DNA of 64,000 nt, taken from positions 992,001 through 1,056,000 of the forward strand of contig NZ_FNQB01000002.1 of assembly GCF_900107455.1 (NCBI RefSeq), in the 5' to 3' direction. Shown one piece after another: positions 1 to 7,369 of this stretch (the stretch's first letter is position 1; each line of letters begins with the position of its first letter). A program made the translations under genes and the position numbers. A model generated the notes under the pieces. The model was given only the letters and a program-made list of their open reading frames with translations, was not told the DNA's origin and made no database searches. Source of the DNA: Asanoa ishikariensis. GTDB lineage: Bacteria; Actinomycetota; Actinomycetes; Mycobacteriales; Micromonosporaceae.

Positions 1-93
1 GCGGTCGCGGCCGAGCTGGCCGGACGCACGTCCGGCACGCAGTTGCGCACCGCCGAGGTCGGCGACCGGCTCGCTGCCGGCGCCGTCGGCTGA
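1..93 (+). CDS. leuB: 3-isopropylmalate dehydrogenase, C-terminal end (partial)
   Basis: The window opens inside a reading frame of 30 codons that ends in TGA at 91-93. Its Thr-Arg-Thr/Leu-Arg-Thr-Ala-Glu-containing tail followed by an Ala-rich helix resembles the C-terminus of actinobacterial LeuB, which oxidises and decarboxylates 3-isopropylmalate in leucine synthesis. The neighbouring ilvE and cimA support this, because leuB-ilvE-cimA is a common actinobacterial order. No catalytic residues lie in the visible part, so the call rests on the tail and the context. Confidence 0.6.
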   Translation, partial: AVAAELAGRTSGTQLRTAEVGDRLAAGAVG

Positions 94-253
94 ACGTTTC
101 GCACCACTAGGCGTCGGAAGAATCAGGACCCTTCGGGCGAACCGCTTCGCTCGACGCCCTCTCGCCCTTGAACGACCGTTCGGGGTAAGTTTCTTGCGCA
201 GCCTTTACTGAGCGTTGCCGGCAGCCGCCGGCTTACCTGGAGGTCCAACGCCG

Positions 254-1348
254 ATGAGCGGTGGTGACAAGCTCGACTTCGAGATTCGCCCGAATCCCCA
301 GCCGGTAACCGCCGCCGAGCGCGCCGCGCTGATGGTCGACCCAGGGTTCGGCCGAGTCTTCACCGACCACATGGTGACCGCACGTTACGCCGACGGAAAG
401 GGCTGGTACGAGGCCCGCGTCGAGGCCCGCGCCCCGATCCCGATGGATCCGGCCAGCGCGGTGCTGCACTACGCACAAGAGATCTTCGAGGGCCTGAAGG
501 CATATCGGAACGCCGACGGCACGGTGACCATGTTCCGCCCGGAGGCCAACGCCGCGCGGTTCACCACCTCGGCCACCCGGCTGGCGATGCCCCACCTGCC
601 CGAGGGCGCGTTCGTCGACTCACTGCGCCGGCTGATCAGCGTCGACCGCGAGTGGATCCCGAACGACGAGGAAGGCAGCCTCTACCTGCGCCCGTTCATG
701 TTCGCCAGCGAGGTCTTCCTGGGCGTCCGCCCGGCGATGGAATACCTCTACGTGGTGATCGCGTCGCCGGTCGGCTCCTACTTCAAGCACGGCGTCAAGC
801 CGGTCAACGTCTGGGTCAGCCCGAACTACACGCGGGCGGCCCCGGGCGGCACAGGCGCGGCAAAGTTCGGCGGCAACTACGCGGCGTCGCTGCTGCCCCA
901 ACAGGAGGCGGCGGCCAACGGCTGCGACCAGGTCGTCTTCCTCGACGCGGTCGAGCAGCGCTGGATCGACGAGCTAGGCGGCATGAACATCTTCTTCGTG
1001 TACGACGACGGCACGCTGGTCACGCCGCCGCTCGGCACGATCCTGCCGGGCATCACCCGCGAGGCCATCATGCGCCTGGCCAACGACGACGGCCGAGCGG
1101 TGATCGAGCGGCCGGTGGCCTTCGACGAATGGCACGCCGACGCCGACCGCGGCCGCATCCGCGAGGCCTTCGCCTGCGGCACGGCAGCGGTAATCACCCC
1201 GATCGGCGAGGTCCGCTTCGAAGGAGGCTCGTTCAAAATGGGCGACGGCACCTCGGGCGACGTGACGATGGGCATCCGCAAGCGCCTGGTCGACATCCAA
1301 CGAGGCCGCTCAGCGGACCCCTACGGCTGGGTGCACAAGGTCCTCTGA
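254..1348 (+). CDS. ilvE: Branched-chain amino acid aminotransferase
   Basis: A 364-residue class IV PLP aminotransferase that makes the last transamination step to Leu, Ile and Val with glutamate as donor. The PLP lysine is K204 in the motif GTGAAKFGGNYAASL, the form seen in the bacterial/eukaryotic BCAT-II group. An 'EIFEGLKAYR' segment near residue 80 is also typical. The ATG at 254 is preferred over the upstream TTG at 215 because GGAGG at 239-243 lies 10 nt before it. A TAAGTT hexamer at 186-191 could be the -10 box. It lies just downstream of leuB and ends at a strong hairpin, so it may have its own transcript. Confidence 0.95.
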   Translation: MSGGDKLDFEIRPNPQPVTAAERAALMVDPGFGRVFTDHMVTARYADGKGWYEARVEARAPIPMDPASAVLHYAQEIFEGLKAYRNADGTVTMFRPEANAARFTTSATRLAMPHLPEGAFVDSLRRLISVDREWIPNDEEGSLYLRPFMFASEVFLGVRPAMEYLYVVIASPVGSYFKHGVKPVNVWVSPNYTRAAPGGTGAAKFGGNYAASLLPQQEAAANGCDQVVFLDAVEQRWIDELGGMNIFFVYDDGTLVTPPLGTILPGITREAIMRLANDDGRAVIERPVAFDEWHADADRGRIREAFACGTAAVITPIGEVRFEGGSFKMGDGTSGDVTMGIRKRLVDIQRGRSADPYGWVHKVL

Positions 1349-1360
1349 CCGTTTTCTCTC

Positions 1361-1394
1361 AAGGGCGCACCGGGTCTGGTCCCGGTGCGCCCTT
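1361..1394 (+). terminator. Intrinsic terminator after ilvE
   Basis: Fourteen-base-pair perfect stem (1361-1374 with 1381-1394), six-base loop, beginning 12 nt after the ilvE stop and followed by a short T-containing tail. Confidence 0.85.
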
Positions 1395-1765
1395 TGCTTG
1401 CTCCATTCGATGTCCCGGGCTCGTCGTGGGCACGACCGTCGCTCCCGCCGGAATCCGGCGTCCGCCGCTGGTCGCCCTCAACGCTTCCTATTTGGATCAC
1501 TGACCGTCTGATGTAGACGCTGTTGTCTGCGGGCCTTTCACGGATTGGTTCCTCTGCTGGCGGCCAGGGCCTGGCAGCGACCATGGATCCACTGGAGTCA
1601 TTTGGCCGAACCAATCCCGCTCGCCAAACCATCGGCCGTTGCTGCATCCGGGAACCCCCAGATGCGGCCGGCCAATTGGTTGCCTACCAGGGGACCGCAC
1701 GACCAGCGCGCCGCGATGCGTCGAGCTCCGCTGGCGACGGGGCAGCGCGGCCCGCAGCGACCACG

Positions 1766-1911
1766 CGGATTGTGGCTCGTGCCGGCTGTGTTGGCCGCGT
1801 GGGATTGCGACTCGTACTGGACCGCGGTGACCGCGCGGGATCACGGCTCGCGGCGGGCCGTGGTGGCTGCGCCCGGATTGCGGCTCGTGCCGGCCGTGTT
1901 GGCCGCGTGGG
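1766..1911. repeat. Two 38-bp direct repeat copies
   Basis: Copies at 1766-1803 and 1874-1911 match at 36 of 38 positions and are separated by 70 bp. Each reads from CGGATTG to GCCGCGTGGG on the plus strand. They form the left part of the repeat-rich non-coding stretch. Confidence 0.75.
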
Positions 1912-1930
1912 GTCGCGCTAGACCGCGCCG

Positions 1931-1957
1931 GATCGCGCTGACCGCGCTGATCGCGCC
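1931..1957. repeat. Nine-bp tandem repeat, three units
   Basis: GATCGCGCT, GACCGCGCT and GATCGCGCC stand head to tail, preceded by a related GACCGCGCC at 1921-1929. The same GCGCTGA/GATCGCG words recur, degenerated, down to about 2340. Confidence 0.7.
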
Positions 1958-1999
1958 GGTCCGTGGTGACGGCGCTGGCCCCGCTGACTGCGCCGCGCC

Positions 2000-2100
2000 G
2001 GCCCGCGCCTGACGGCGTTGGCCGTGCCGTGCTGGCCCGCGCCAGACGGCGTTGGCTGCGCCGTGACGTGTTCACTAAGTTGGCCCGCGCCTGACAGCAC
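2000..2100. repeat. 34-bp-period degenerate tandem repeat
   Basis: Copies at 2000-2031 and 2034-2065 match at 29 of 32 positions, and a partial third copy starts at 2082. Each unit opens with GGCCCGCGCC and continues with a GACGGCGTTGGC-like core. Confidence 0.7.
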
Positions 2101-2619
2101 TGATCGCCTCGCGGAGCGCTGCCCCGACCACGTTTGGGCTGTGCCAGATCGCGCCTGACCGCTTTGGGAATGCCGCGCCAGCCCCGCATGCCGCGGTTGG
2201 GGCCGCACCACCGCGTTTGGCTTGCTTTGAGCCGTGCTCATCGCGTTTGGTTGCGCGGATCGCGTTGATGCGTCGGGCTCGGATGGGCCGCGTTACGTCG
2301 GCATCGAGTTGTGCCGAGTCGCATCGCGTCACCCGACCGGCCTCCGCTGGTCCTGTGCGGCTGCGGACGTAGGCGGTCCCGTCGACGGCGCCGCACGCGG
2401 TGGTGCGGTCTGGTGCCTGGTGTGGCGTTGGGTCCGCGTTGGGTGGCGTTGGTGGGTGCTGGCTGCCGAAACGGAACCGGAGAGCAGGCGCGAAGTGGCG
2501 GGTTGGGGTCGTCGTTCGGGGGTACATGCCGGCCGAACGGATGATCATCTTGGGGCGACGGGCGGCGAATTGATGATCTAGCGTCTCCGCTCGGAGTTTG
2601 ATCTTCGAGAGGAACATCC

Positions 2620-3126
2620 GTGTCCGAGCAGTCCACGACCCCGCAGCCCGCTTCGCAGCCTTCGGCTGGGGCGCCCACCCCGCCGCCCGCCAACAATCCC
2701 TTGCCGCCCTTCACGCCTCCGCCGGCCAGTGACTTTCCGGCGGGCGGGCCGCAGATGATCGACCCGACCAAGATGAGCAACAAGTCGATCGTTATCCGCA
2801 AGATTGCGGGCGCGGTGATCGGCCTCGTGCTCGTGCTCGTCGTCGGTTACGTGTGGAAGGTTGTCACCGGCGACCCCGAGGTCGCTTCGGCCGGTGACTG
2901 CCTGATCGGCCAGACCGCCGAAGACATGAAGATCGTGGGTTGCGACGACGCGACCGCGGAGTGGACGGTTGTCGGCAAGGTCGACAGCATCCGCCAGAAG
3001 GACTTCATGGCCGCCGGCGAGAACGACCCCACCTGCGACCCGTGGAAGACCACGACCGTGTCGTACTGGACGGGCGAGAAGAACGGTACGGGCCACGTGC
3101 TCTGCCTGGAGCCCATCAAGAAGTGA
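2620..3126 (+). CDS. Proline-rich single-pass membrane protein, unknown function
   Basis: 168 residues starting at GTG, with GAGAGGA at 2607-2613 as ribosome-binding site. Residues 1-60 are Pro/Ala/Ser-rich and cytoplasmic in style. One transmembrane helix follows a basic residue at about 66-86 (IAGAVIGLVLVLVVGYVW). The remaining 80 residues should lie outside and contain four cysteines, including CDDAT and CDPW segments, that could form disulfides. This layout resembles LppU-type actinobacterial membrane proteins whose role is not established. The Pro-rich N-terminus recalls the protein at 52370-53182, but the outer domains differ. Confidence 0.7.
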   Translation: MSEQSTTPQPASQPSAGAPTPPPANNPLPPFTPPPASDFPAGGPQMIDPTKMSNKSIVIRKIAGAVIGLVLVLVVGYVWKVVTGDPEVASAGDCLIGQTAEDMKIVGCDDATAEWTVVGKVDSIRQKDFMAAGENDPTCDPWKTTTVSYWTGEKNGTGHVLCLEPIKK

Positions 3127-3135
3127 TGCCGCGGA

Positions 3136-3166
3136 GGGGGAGCGCGCCTATGCGGGGCGCTCTCCC
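3136..3166 (+). terminator. Hairpin terminator after the gene at 2620
   Basis: Ten-bp stem (3136-3145 with 3157-3166, one G-U pair) with an 11-nt loop, just after the stop at 3126. It overlaps the end of the convergent gene and could serve both strands. Confidence 0.5.
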
Positions 3167-3894
3167 TGCGCGTCGTCGGCGGTGAGCAGATGCGCGTGCA
3201 ACGTCGCCAACTCGTCAGTGGTCAGGCCGGCGTGTTTGGCGTAGCCCTCGATCGAGCCGTGCCGTTCCCGCAGCTCGGTCAGGAACAACAGCATCGCCGC
3301 CGCGGGTGACGCCATGAACGGCGTCGGCGGCACCTCGGCGTCCGGGAGTGCCTGGCGCAACCACGCCGAGAATCGCTCCGACGCCGCAGTGCTCAGCGCG
3401 TAGTCCGCCGCCACGTCGTCGTCCGCGACCCCCAACAGGGACAGCGTCAGCGCGCACACCACGCCCGTGCGGTCCTTGCCCGCCACGCAGTGCACGACCA
3501 CCGGTCCGGCGGCCGGGTCCGCGATGACCTTCAGTGCGGAGCCGATGCCGACCGTGCCCAGGTCGGCGAGCTCCCGGTAGCGGTCGGCGATGAACCGGTC
3601 AACCGCTTCGTCCGGGCCGGCCGTGGCCCACTCCGGGTGCTCCGGGTGGATGTGCCGGTAGGTCAGCCCGGGATAGTCGAGAACCCGGCCGTCGCGCGCG
3701 ACCTCGCGTGGGCGGCGCAGGTCGATGACCGTCCGCACGCCCAGCGCCGGCAGCGCGGCCGGCTCGACGCGGTGCACCGAGTCGGACCGGAACACCTGGC
3801 GCCACCGCACGGTGCGCCCGTCGTGTCCGGCATAGCCGCCGATGTCGCGGAAGTTGAAGACGCCGTCAAGCGAGAACGACCGGTTGGGCTCCAT
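3148..3894 (-). CDS. Tyrosine/serine protein phosphatase
   Basis: A 248-residue member of the Y_phosphatase3 (MptpB-like) family. The phosphatase loop HCVAGKDRTG gives the CX5R signature with the nucleophile at C136 and arginine at R142. The N-terminal 'FNFRDIGGY' motif is the family hallmark. It should remove phosphate from Tyr or Ser/Thr, or possibly from phosphoinositides; the substrate cannot be told from sequence. The start was set at the ATG at 3894 because a TAAGGT hexamer lies 7 nt before it, suggesting a leaderless mRNA. The longer reading from a TTG at 3900 would lie too close to that box. Confidence 0.85.
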   Translation of the reverse strand: MEPNRSFSLDGVFNFRDIGGYAGHDGRTVRWRQVFRSDSVHRVEPAALPALGVRTVIDLRRPREVARDGRVLDYPGLTYRHIHPEHPEWATAGPDEAVDRFIADRYRELADLGTVGIGSALKVIADPAAGPVVVHCVAGKDRTGVVCALTLSLLGVADDDVAADYALSTAASERFSAWLRQALPDAEVPPTPFMASPAAAMLLFLTELRERHGSIEGYAKHAGLTTDELATLHAHLLTADDAQGERPA

Positions 3895-3901
3895 GCCCAA
3901 G

Positions 3902-3907
3902 ACCTTA
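3902..3907 (-). promoter_or_regulatory. Candidate -10 box, leaderless phosphatase mRNA
   Basis: TAAGGT on the minus strand, 7 nt before the ATG at 3894. No clear -35 element is seen. Confidence 0.45.
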
Positions 3908-3939
3908 ACCGATCAACCAGAATCCACTATGGACAAGCA

Positions 3940-3968
3940 GCGGCGCCCACCGCGAGGGTGGGCGCCGC
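3940..3968 (-). terminator. Hairpin after the PRC-barrel gene
   Basis: Twelve-bp perfect stem (3940-3951 with 3957-3968) and 5-nt loop, 16 nt beyond the stop of the PRC-barrel gene. There is no T-run, so its efficiency is uncertain. Confidence 0.55.
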
Positions 3969-3984
3969 CGAAGGAACGACCGAA

Positions 3985-4407
3985 CTACAAGCGCGGCCCG
4001 GCGGAGTCGTACATACCGCCGTAGTAACCGCCGAGCTTGTCCCGGTAGGCCGGATCGGTGTGGCTGTCCGTGTCGTACTCCGGAGCCGCCTTGATCTGGT
4101 CCTTGTTCCGGTCGACGTAGACCTTCTGCTCGTCGTGGTCGACGCGGTTGACGACACCGGCAGGGAGCATGACCTTCTTGCCGAAGATCCATACGCCGGT
4201 GTCCACCACCAGGTAGCTCGCGGCGACGTCGTGGCTGTGCGCATCAATCTTGCCGATGCTGCCGTCGGTCGCCTCGACCTTGTAGCCGACCAGGTCCGAG
4301 CCGGTCACGCCGGCCTCGTCACGGAACGACCACGGATCGAACGCACCGGTGGGCACGCCGCCGTGGGCACCAGAGGGCGGCGTCGGCTGAGGGTTGAGCT
4401 GGTCCAT
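3985..4407 (-). CDS. PRC-barrel domain protein
   Basis: 140 residues. A Pro/Gly-rich N-terminal 35 residues precedes a PRC-barrel core (about 38-105) with the pattern 'LVGYKVEATDGSIGKID', a 'YLVVDTGVW' strand and 'KVMLPAGVV'. Such proteins in actinobacteria are usually stress-associated or cell-surface-associated beta-barrels of unknown action. ATG at 4407 is preferred to the GTG at 4419, because GAAGG and AGGAG lie 6-12 nt before the ATG but almost touch the GTG. It is divergent from the cimA leader and shares the 4408-4515 gap with it. Confidence 0.8.
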   Translation of the reverse strand: MDQLNPQPTPPSGAHGGVPTGAFDPWSFRDEAGVTGSDLVGYKVEATDGSIGKIDAHSHDVAASYLVVDTGVWIFGKKVMLPAGVVNRVDHDEQKVYVDRNKDQIKAAPEYDTDSHTDPAYRDKLGGYYGGMYDSAGPRL

Positions 4408-4515
4408 GAGAACCTTCACTCCTCGTATCGACTGTCGTACTCGGTCGACAACTTCCTACCCGGCGCAAGGCGGACGAAACCCACCAACGGGTGTTCCCGA
4501 CATGTGGTCAGGTGC

Positions 4516-4544
4516 TTGGTGTCACGGCACGACCGTGGCAAAGT
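4516..4544 (+). promoter_or_regulatory. Candidate promoter of the cimA leader
   Basis: TTGGTG at 4516-4521, a 17-bp spacer, and CAAAGT at 4539-4544. Transcription would start at 4551-4552, at the leader GTG, giving a leaderless leader-peptide mRNA. The call is inferred from spacing only. Confidence 0.5.
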
Positions 4545-4551
4545 ACGGAGC

Positions 4552-4584
4552 GTGACACCGCTCGCCCTCATTATTGGCAACTAG
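4552..4584 (+). CDS. Leader peptide of cimA (Leu/Ile-rich)
   Basis: A 10-codon frame, GTG to TAG, encoding MTPLALIIGN. Two Leu and two Ile codons sit in the five-codon run Leu-Ala-Leu-Ile-Ile. Both Ile codons are ATT, which is rare in this genome where ATC dominates. The frame ends at the first base pair of a hairpin that is followed by an intrinsic terminator and then cimA. This is the classical layout of ribosome-mediated attenuation, and the control codons match the pathway, since cimA feeds isoleucine synthesis. GGAG at 4547-4550 is too close to act as a normal ribosome-binding site, so leaderless translation is likely. Confidence 0.65.
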   Translation: MTPLALIIGN

Positions 4585-4614
4585 CGCGCCGGCAACCCAC
4601 ACCGCCGAGCGCGC
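4584..4614 (+). promoter_or_regulatory. Pre-terminator (pause) hairpin of the cimA attenuator
   Basis: GCGCGCCGGC at 4584-4593 pairs with 4604-4614 (one bulged A), forming a 10-bp stem with a 10-nt loop. It begins inside the leader stop codon, so a ribosome at the stop or stalled at the Leu/Ile codons would change whether it forms. Confidence 0.55.
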
Positions 4615-4615
4615 A

Positions 4616-4645
4616 GACCTCCCGCATTTCGCGGGGGGTCTTTTT
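4616..4645 (+). terminator. Attenuator terminator upstream of cimA
   Basis: GACCTCCCGC (4616-4625) pairs with GCGGGGGGTC (4631-4640) around a 5-nt loop, and TTTTT follows directly at 4641-4645. This textbook intrinsic terminator stands 43 nt before the cimA start, where it makes sense only as a regulated terminator. Confidence 0.75.
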
Positions 4646-4687
4646 GTTGCGGCGATGCCCCACCGCCTCCGAAAGGACGACAGGATC

Positions 4688-6274
4688 ATGCCCTACCAGG
4701 TGTACGACACCACGCTGCGCGACGGGGCACAGCGCGAGGGGATCAGCTATTCGGTGGTCGACAAGCTTGCCGTCGCCCGCCTGCTCGACGAGTTCGGTGT
4801 CGGCTTCATCGAGGGCGGCTGGCCAGGCGCCATGCCCAAGGACACCGAGTTCTTCCAACGCGCCCGCAAGGAGCTCGACCTACGCCACGCGCAGCTCGTG
4901 GCGTTCGGCGCGACCCGCAAGGCCGGCCTCGGGGTCAACGAGGACCCGCAGGTGCGCGCGCTGCTCGACGCCGAGACGCCGGCCGTCTGCCTGGTCGCGA
5001 AGTCCGACATCCGGCACGTGGAGCGGGCCCTGCGCACGACCGGCGACGAGAACCTCGCGATGGTGCGGGAGACCGTGGCCCACTTCGTGAAGAACGACCG
5101 CCGCGTCTTCCTCGACTGCGAGCACTTCTTCGACGGCTTCCGCCACGATTCCGCGTACACGACCGCAGTGGTGCAAGCGGCGTTCGAGGGCGGTGCGGAA
5201 CGTGTGGTGATGTGCGACACCAACGGCGGCATGCTCCCGTCGCGGATCACCGCCGCGATCCAGGAGCTCACCAGCCGGCTCAGCATCAGCGCCGACCTAC
5301 TCGGCATCCACTGCCAGAACGACACCTCGTGCGCCGTGGCCAACACGGTCGCCGCGGTCGAGGCCGGCGTCGAGCACTTCCAGTGCACCGCCAACGGCTA
5401 CGGCGAGCGACCCGGCAACGCCGACCTGTTCGCCGTCGTCGCGAACCTCCAACTCAAGCTGGGTCTGCCGGTCCTACCGGACGGCTGCCTGGAACAGGCG
5501 ATGCGGGTCTCCCACTCGATCGCCGAGATCGCCAACATCGCACCCGACACCCACCAGGCGTACGTGGGAGCTGCGGCGTTCGCCCACAAGGCGGGCCTGC
5601 ACGCGAGCGCGATCAAAGTGGATCCCCTGCTCTACAACCACGTCGAGCCCTCGGTTGTCGGCAACGACATGCGGATCCTGGTAACCGAGATGGCCGGCCG
5701 GGCCAGCATCGAGCTCAAGAGTCGTGAGCTCGGTATCGACCTGGCCGGCCATCCGACCGAGCTGTCCCGCGTCACCCAGCGGGTCAAGGACCTCGAGGCG
5801 GGCGGCTGGTCGTTCGAGGCCGCCGACGCCAGCTTCGAGCTGCTGGTGCGGGGCGAGTTCGGCGAGGTGCCGCGCCCGTTCGCGCTGGAGTCCTACCGGG
5901 TGCTGGTCGAGCACCGCGAGGACGGTGCCGTGGTCTCCGAGGCGACCGTCAAGGTCCGCGTGCGAGGCGAGCGCGTCATCGCCACGGCAGAGGGCAACGG
6001 CCCGGTCAACGCCCTCGACGAGGCGCTCCGGGTGGCTTTGTCGAAGCACTACCCCGAGCTGACGAGCTTCGTGCTCGCCGACTACAAGGTCCGCATCCTG
6101 GAGGGCTCGCACGGCTCCGGCGCGGTGACCCGGGTGCTGGTCGAGACCAACGACGGTCACGGACGCGACTGGACCACGGTCGGCGTGCACGAGAACGTCG
6201 TGGAGGCGAGCTGGCACGCCCTGGTCGACGCCCTGACCTTCGGCCTCAAGAGCGCACCAGCCACCAGAAGCTAG
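4688..6274 (+). CDS. cimA: Citramalate synthase
   Basis: 528 residues of the isopropylmalate/citramalate synthase family. It condenses pyruvate and acetyl-CoA to (R)-citramalate, opening the threonine-independent route to isoleucine. The N-terminal TIM barrel starts with 'YDTTLRDGAQREGISYS', carrying the catalytic Arg-Asp pair. The metal-binding 'CDTNGG' and 'HCQNDTSCAVAN' segments follow, and a LeuA-like allosteric dimerisation domain occupies about 415-520. The length fits CimA (about 530) rather than LeuA. ATG at 4688 has an AAAGGA-type site upstream. The leader and terminator before it suggest control by charged tRNA-Leu/Ile. Confidence 0.92.
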   Translation: MPYQVYDTTLRDGAQREGISYSVVDKLAVARLLDEFGVGFIEGGWPGAMPKDTEFFQRARKELDLRHAQLVAFGATRKAGLGVNEDPQVRALLDAETPAVCLVAKSDIRHVERALRTTGDENLAMVRETVAHFVKNDRRVFLDCEHFFDGFRHDSAYTTAVVQAAFEGGAERVVMCDTNGGMLPSRITAAIQELTSRLSISADLLGIHCQNDTSCAVANTVAAVEAGVEHFQCTANGYGERPGNADLFAVVANLQLKLGLPVLPDGCLEQAMRVSHSIAEIANIAPDTHQAYVGAAAFAHKAGLHASAIKVDPLLYNHVEPSVVGNDMRILVTEMAGRASIELKSRELGIDLAGHPTELSRVTQRVKDLEAGGWSFEAADASFELLVRGEFGEVPRPFALESYRVLVEHREDGAVVSEATVKVRVRGERVIATAEGNGPVNALDEALRVALSKHYPELTSFVLADYKVRILEGSHGSGAVTRVLVETNDGHGRDWTTVGVHENVVEASWHALVDALTFGLKSAPATRS

Positions 6275-6296
6275 ACGGCCATCAGAAGCTAGACGG
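6261..6296. repeat. 18-bp tandem duplication across convergent stops
   Basis: Copies at 6261-6278 and 6279-6296 differ at one base. The CTAG in the first copy gives cimA its TAG stop. The CTAG in the second gives the convergent gene its TAG on the other strand. Confidence 0.8.
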
Positions 6297-7311
6297 GCGG
6301 CAGGGAAACCTCCGCGAAGACGGCGCTGTGGTCGCTGCCTGGCAGCGGCCACACCGCGTACTCGCGGATCGCCAGCCGTGGGTCGATCAGGATGTGGTCG
6401 ATCGCGATGGGTGGCAACGAGAAGCCGTGGTCGATCGGCCGCCACGTGCCCGCCAGACCGTGCCCCATGTTGGCCGCCGCGTCCTCGTATCCCGTCGCCA
6501 GCAGGGCCCGCATCGGCCCATGGTCCAATGTGGCGTTGAAGTCACCCATCAACAGCCGGACCGGACCGTCCGATGTGGCCGCTCGTTGACCCCGCAGGCC
6601 GGCGAACCAGCACGGCACGTCGGCCAGGCTGAGCGGGGCGCAGGAGTGAACGGACTCGATCACCAGCGGCGCGCCGCCGGGCAGGGTGACCGTCGCGTAC
6701 GCCTGCGTGAAGCCGGACTCGTGTTGGTGAATGCCGGGATCCGTCAGCGGCACCCGCGAGTACAGCCCGCCGTTGACGTAGATCGCGGGGTCGTCGACGA
6801 TCCGGTGCGGCAGTTCCGCGCCGATGCCTGCGGCGTCGAAGGCCGCAATGAAGCCGGCGTTGAGCTCCTGCACCGCGAGCACGTCGATCTTGTGCTCCCG
6901 GACCAGCTCGACCAGCGCCGCCGGGTCGGCCTCGCCGTGCTTGATGTTGGCCGTCAGCACCCGCAGCCGCGGGCCGCCCACGTCGGCCGCCACGCCGGGC
7001 AGGGCCCGGGGCAGCACCACGCTGGTCAGCGCGGCCAGCGACAGGGCCGCGACCGCCGCCGCCTTCCAGCGCCGCAGGCCGAGCGCACCCAACAGCGGCA
7101 GGACGCTCAGGCCGGCGGCGTACGGGGTGTAGGCCACCAGGTGCACCAGCGGGCCGCGTTCCCACCCGCCGAGGCGCACCGCGGCCAGCGCCGCGCCCGG
7201 TGTGACGGCCAGCCAGCAGGCCACCGCCGCCGCGACCGACCGCCCCCGCTGGTCGGGGGCGGCGGCAATGACCTGCTGGAGGGCCGTCTTCACATAAAGC
7301 ACGCTAACCAT
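6289..7311 (-). CDS. Membrane-anchored endonuclease/exonuclease/phosphatase-family protein
   Basis: 340 residues. Three hydrophobic segments occupy about 20-110, followed by an EEP (DNase I-like) domain from about residue 115 on. Visible motifs are 'RVLTANIKHG' (metal-binding Asn), 'LAVQELNAG' (Glu), 'LMGDFNATLDH' and a C-terminal 'GSDHSAVFAEV' (Asp-His). The enzyme side faces outward if the helices are counted as three. The substrate is unknown; relatives act on phosphoesters in nucleic acids, lipids or sugars. ATG at 7311 is my choice, but no clear ribosome-binding site is seen. The protein at 21039 has the same architecture with more helices. Confidence 0.8.
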   Translation of the reverse strand: MVSVLYVKTALQQVIAAAPDQRGRSVAAAVACWLAVTPGAALAAVRLGGWERGPLVHLVAYTPYAAGLSVLPLLGALGLRRWKAAAVAALSLAALTSVVLPRALPGVAADVGGPRLRVLTANIKHGEADPAALVELVREHKIDVLAVQELNAGFIAAFDAAGIGAELPHRIVDDPAIYVNGGLYSRVPLTDPGIHQHESGFTQAYATVTLPGGAPLVIESVHSCAPLSLADVPCWFAGLRGQRAATSDGPVRLLMGDFNATLDHGPMRALLATGYEDAAANMGHGLAGTWRPIDHGFSLPPIAIDHILIDPRLAIREYAVWPLPGSDHSAVFAEVSLPPV

Positions 7312-7357
7312 CCGGTGTGAAGGATTGGTGCGCTTCCGACGGAGATCCACCCGCCGG

Positions 7358-7363
7358 TATCGT
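7358..7363 (+). promoter_or_regulatory. Candidate -10 box, leaderless mRNA
   Basis: TATCGT, six nucleotides before the ATG at 7370, so the predicted transcription start is the A of the start codon. Confidence 0.5.
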
Positions 7364-7369
7364 CGGCCG

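Larger units (their letters stand above)
1395..2619. other. 1.2-kb non-coding stretch with degenerate repeats
   Basis: No reading frame here has both a plausible start signal and protein-like composition. The long frames on both strands translate to Arg/Gly/Ala/His-rich text, as expected of repeated G+C-rich DNA. The section from about 1740 to 2340 is built from imperfect short repeats (entered separately). The flanks 1395-1740 and 2340-2600 show no recognisable gene, tRNA or mobile element. The right end holds the promoter and ribosome-binding site of the gene at 2620. Confidence 0.6.

Noticed and set aside
652-1503. Long plus-strand frame overlapping ilvE
   Set aside because: Shadow of ilvE in another frame: Arg/Pro/Gly-rich, no motif, no start signal.
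1921-2100. CRISPR array
   Set aside because: Repeats are imperfect, have no constant spacer length, and no cas gene is near.
1497-2189. Long minus-strand frame through the repeat region, with repeated Arg-Gly-Gln-His-rich segments
   Set aside because: The repeated peptides are only the translation of the DNA repeats; no ribosome-binding site or -10 box at the start, and composition is unlike a protein.
4552-4687. T-box riboswitch before cimA
   Set aside because: No T-box core (TGGNACCGCG-like) or specifier-loop layout; the short Leu/Ile frame explains the terminator better.
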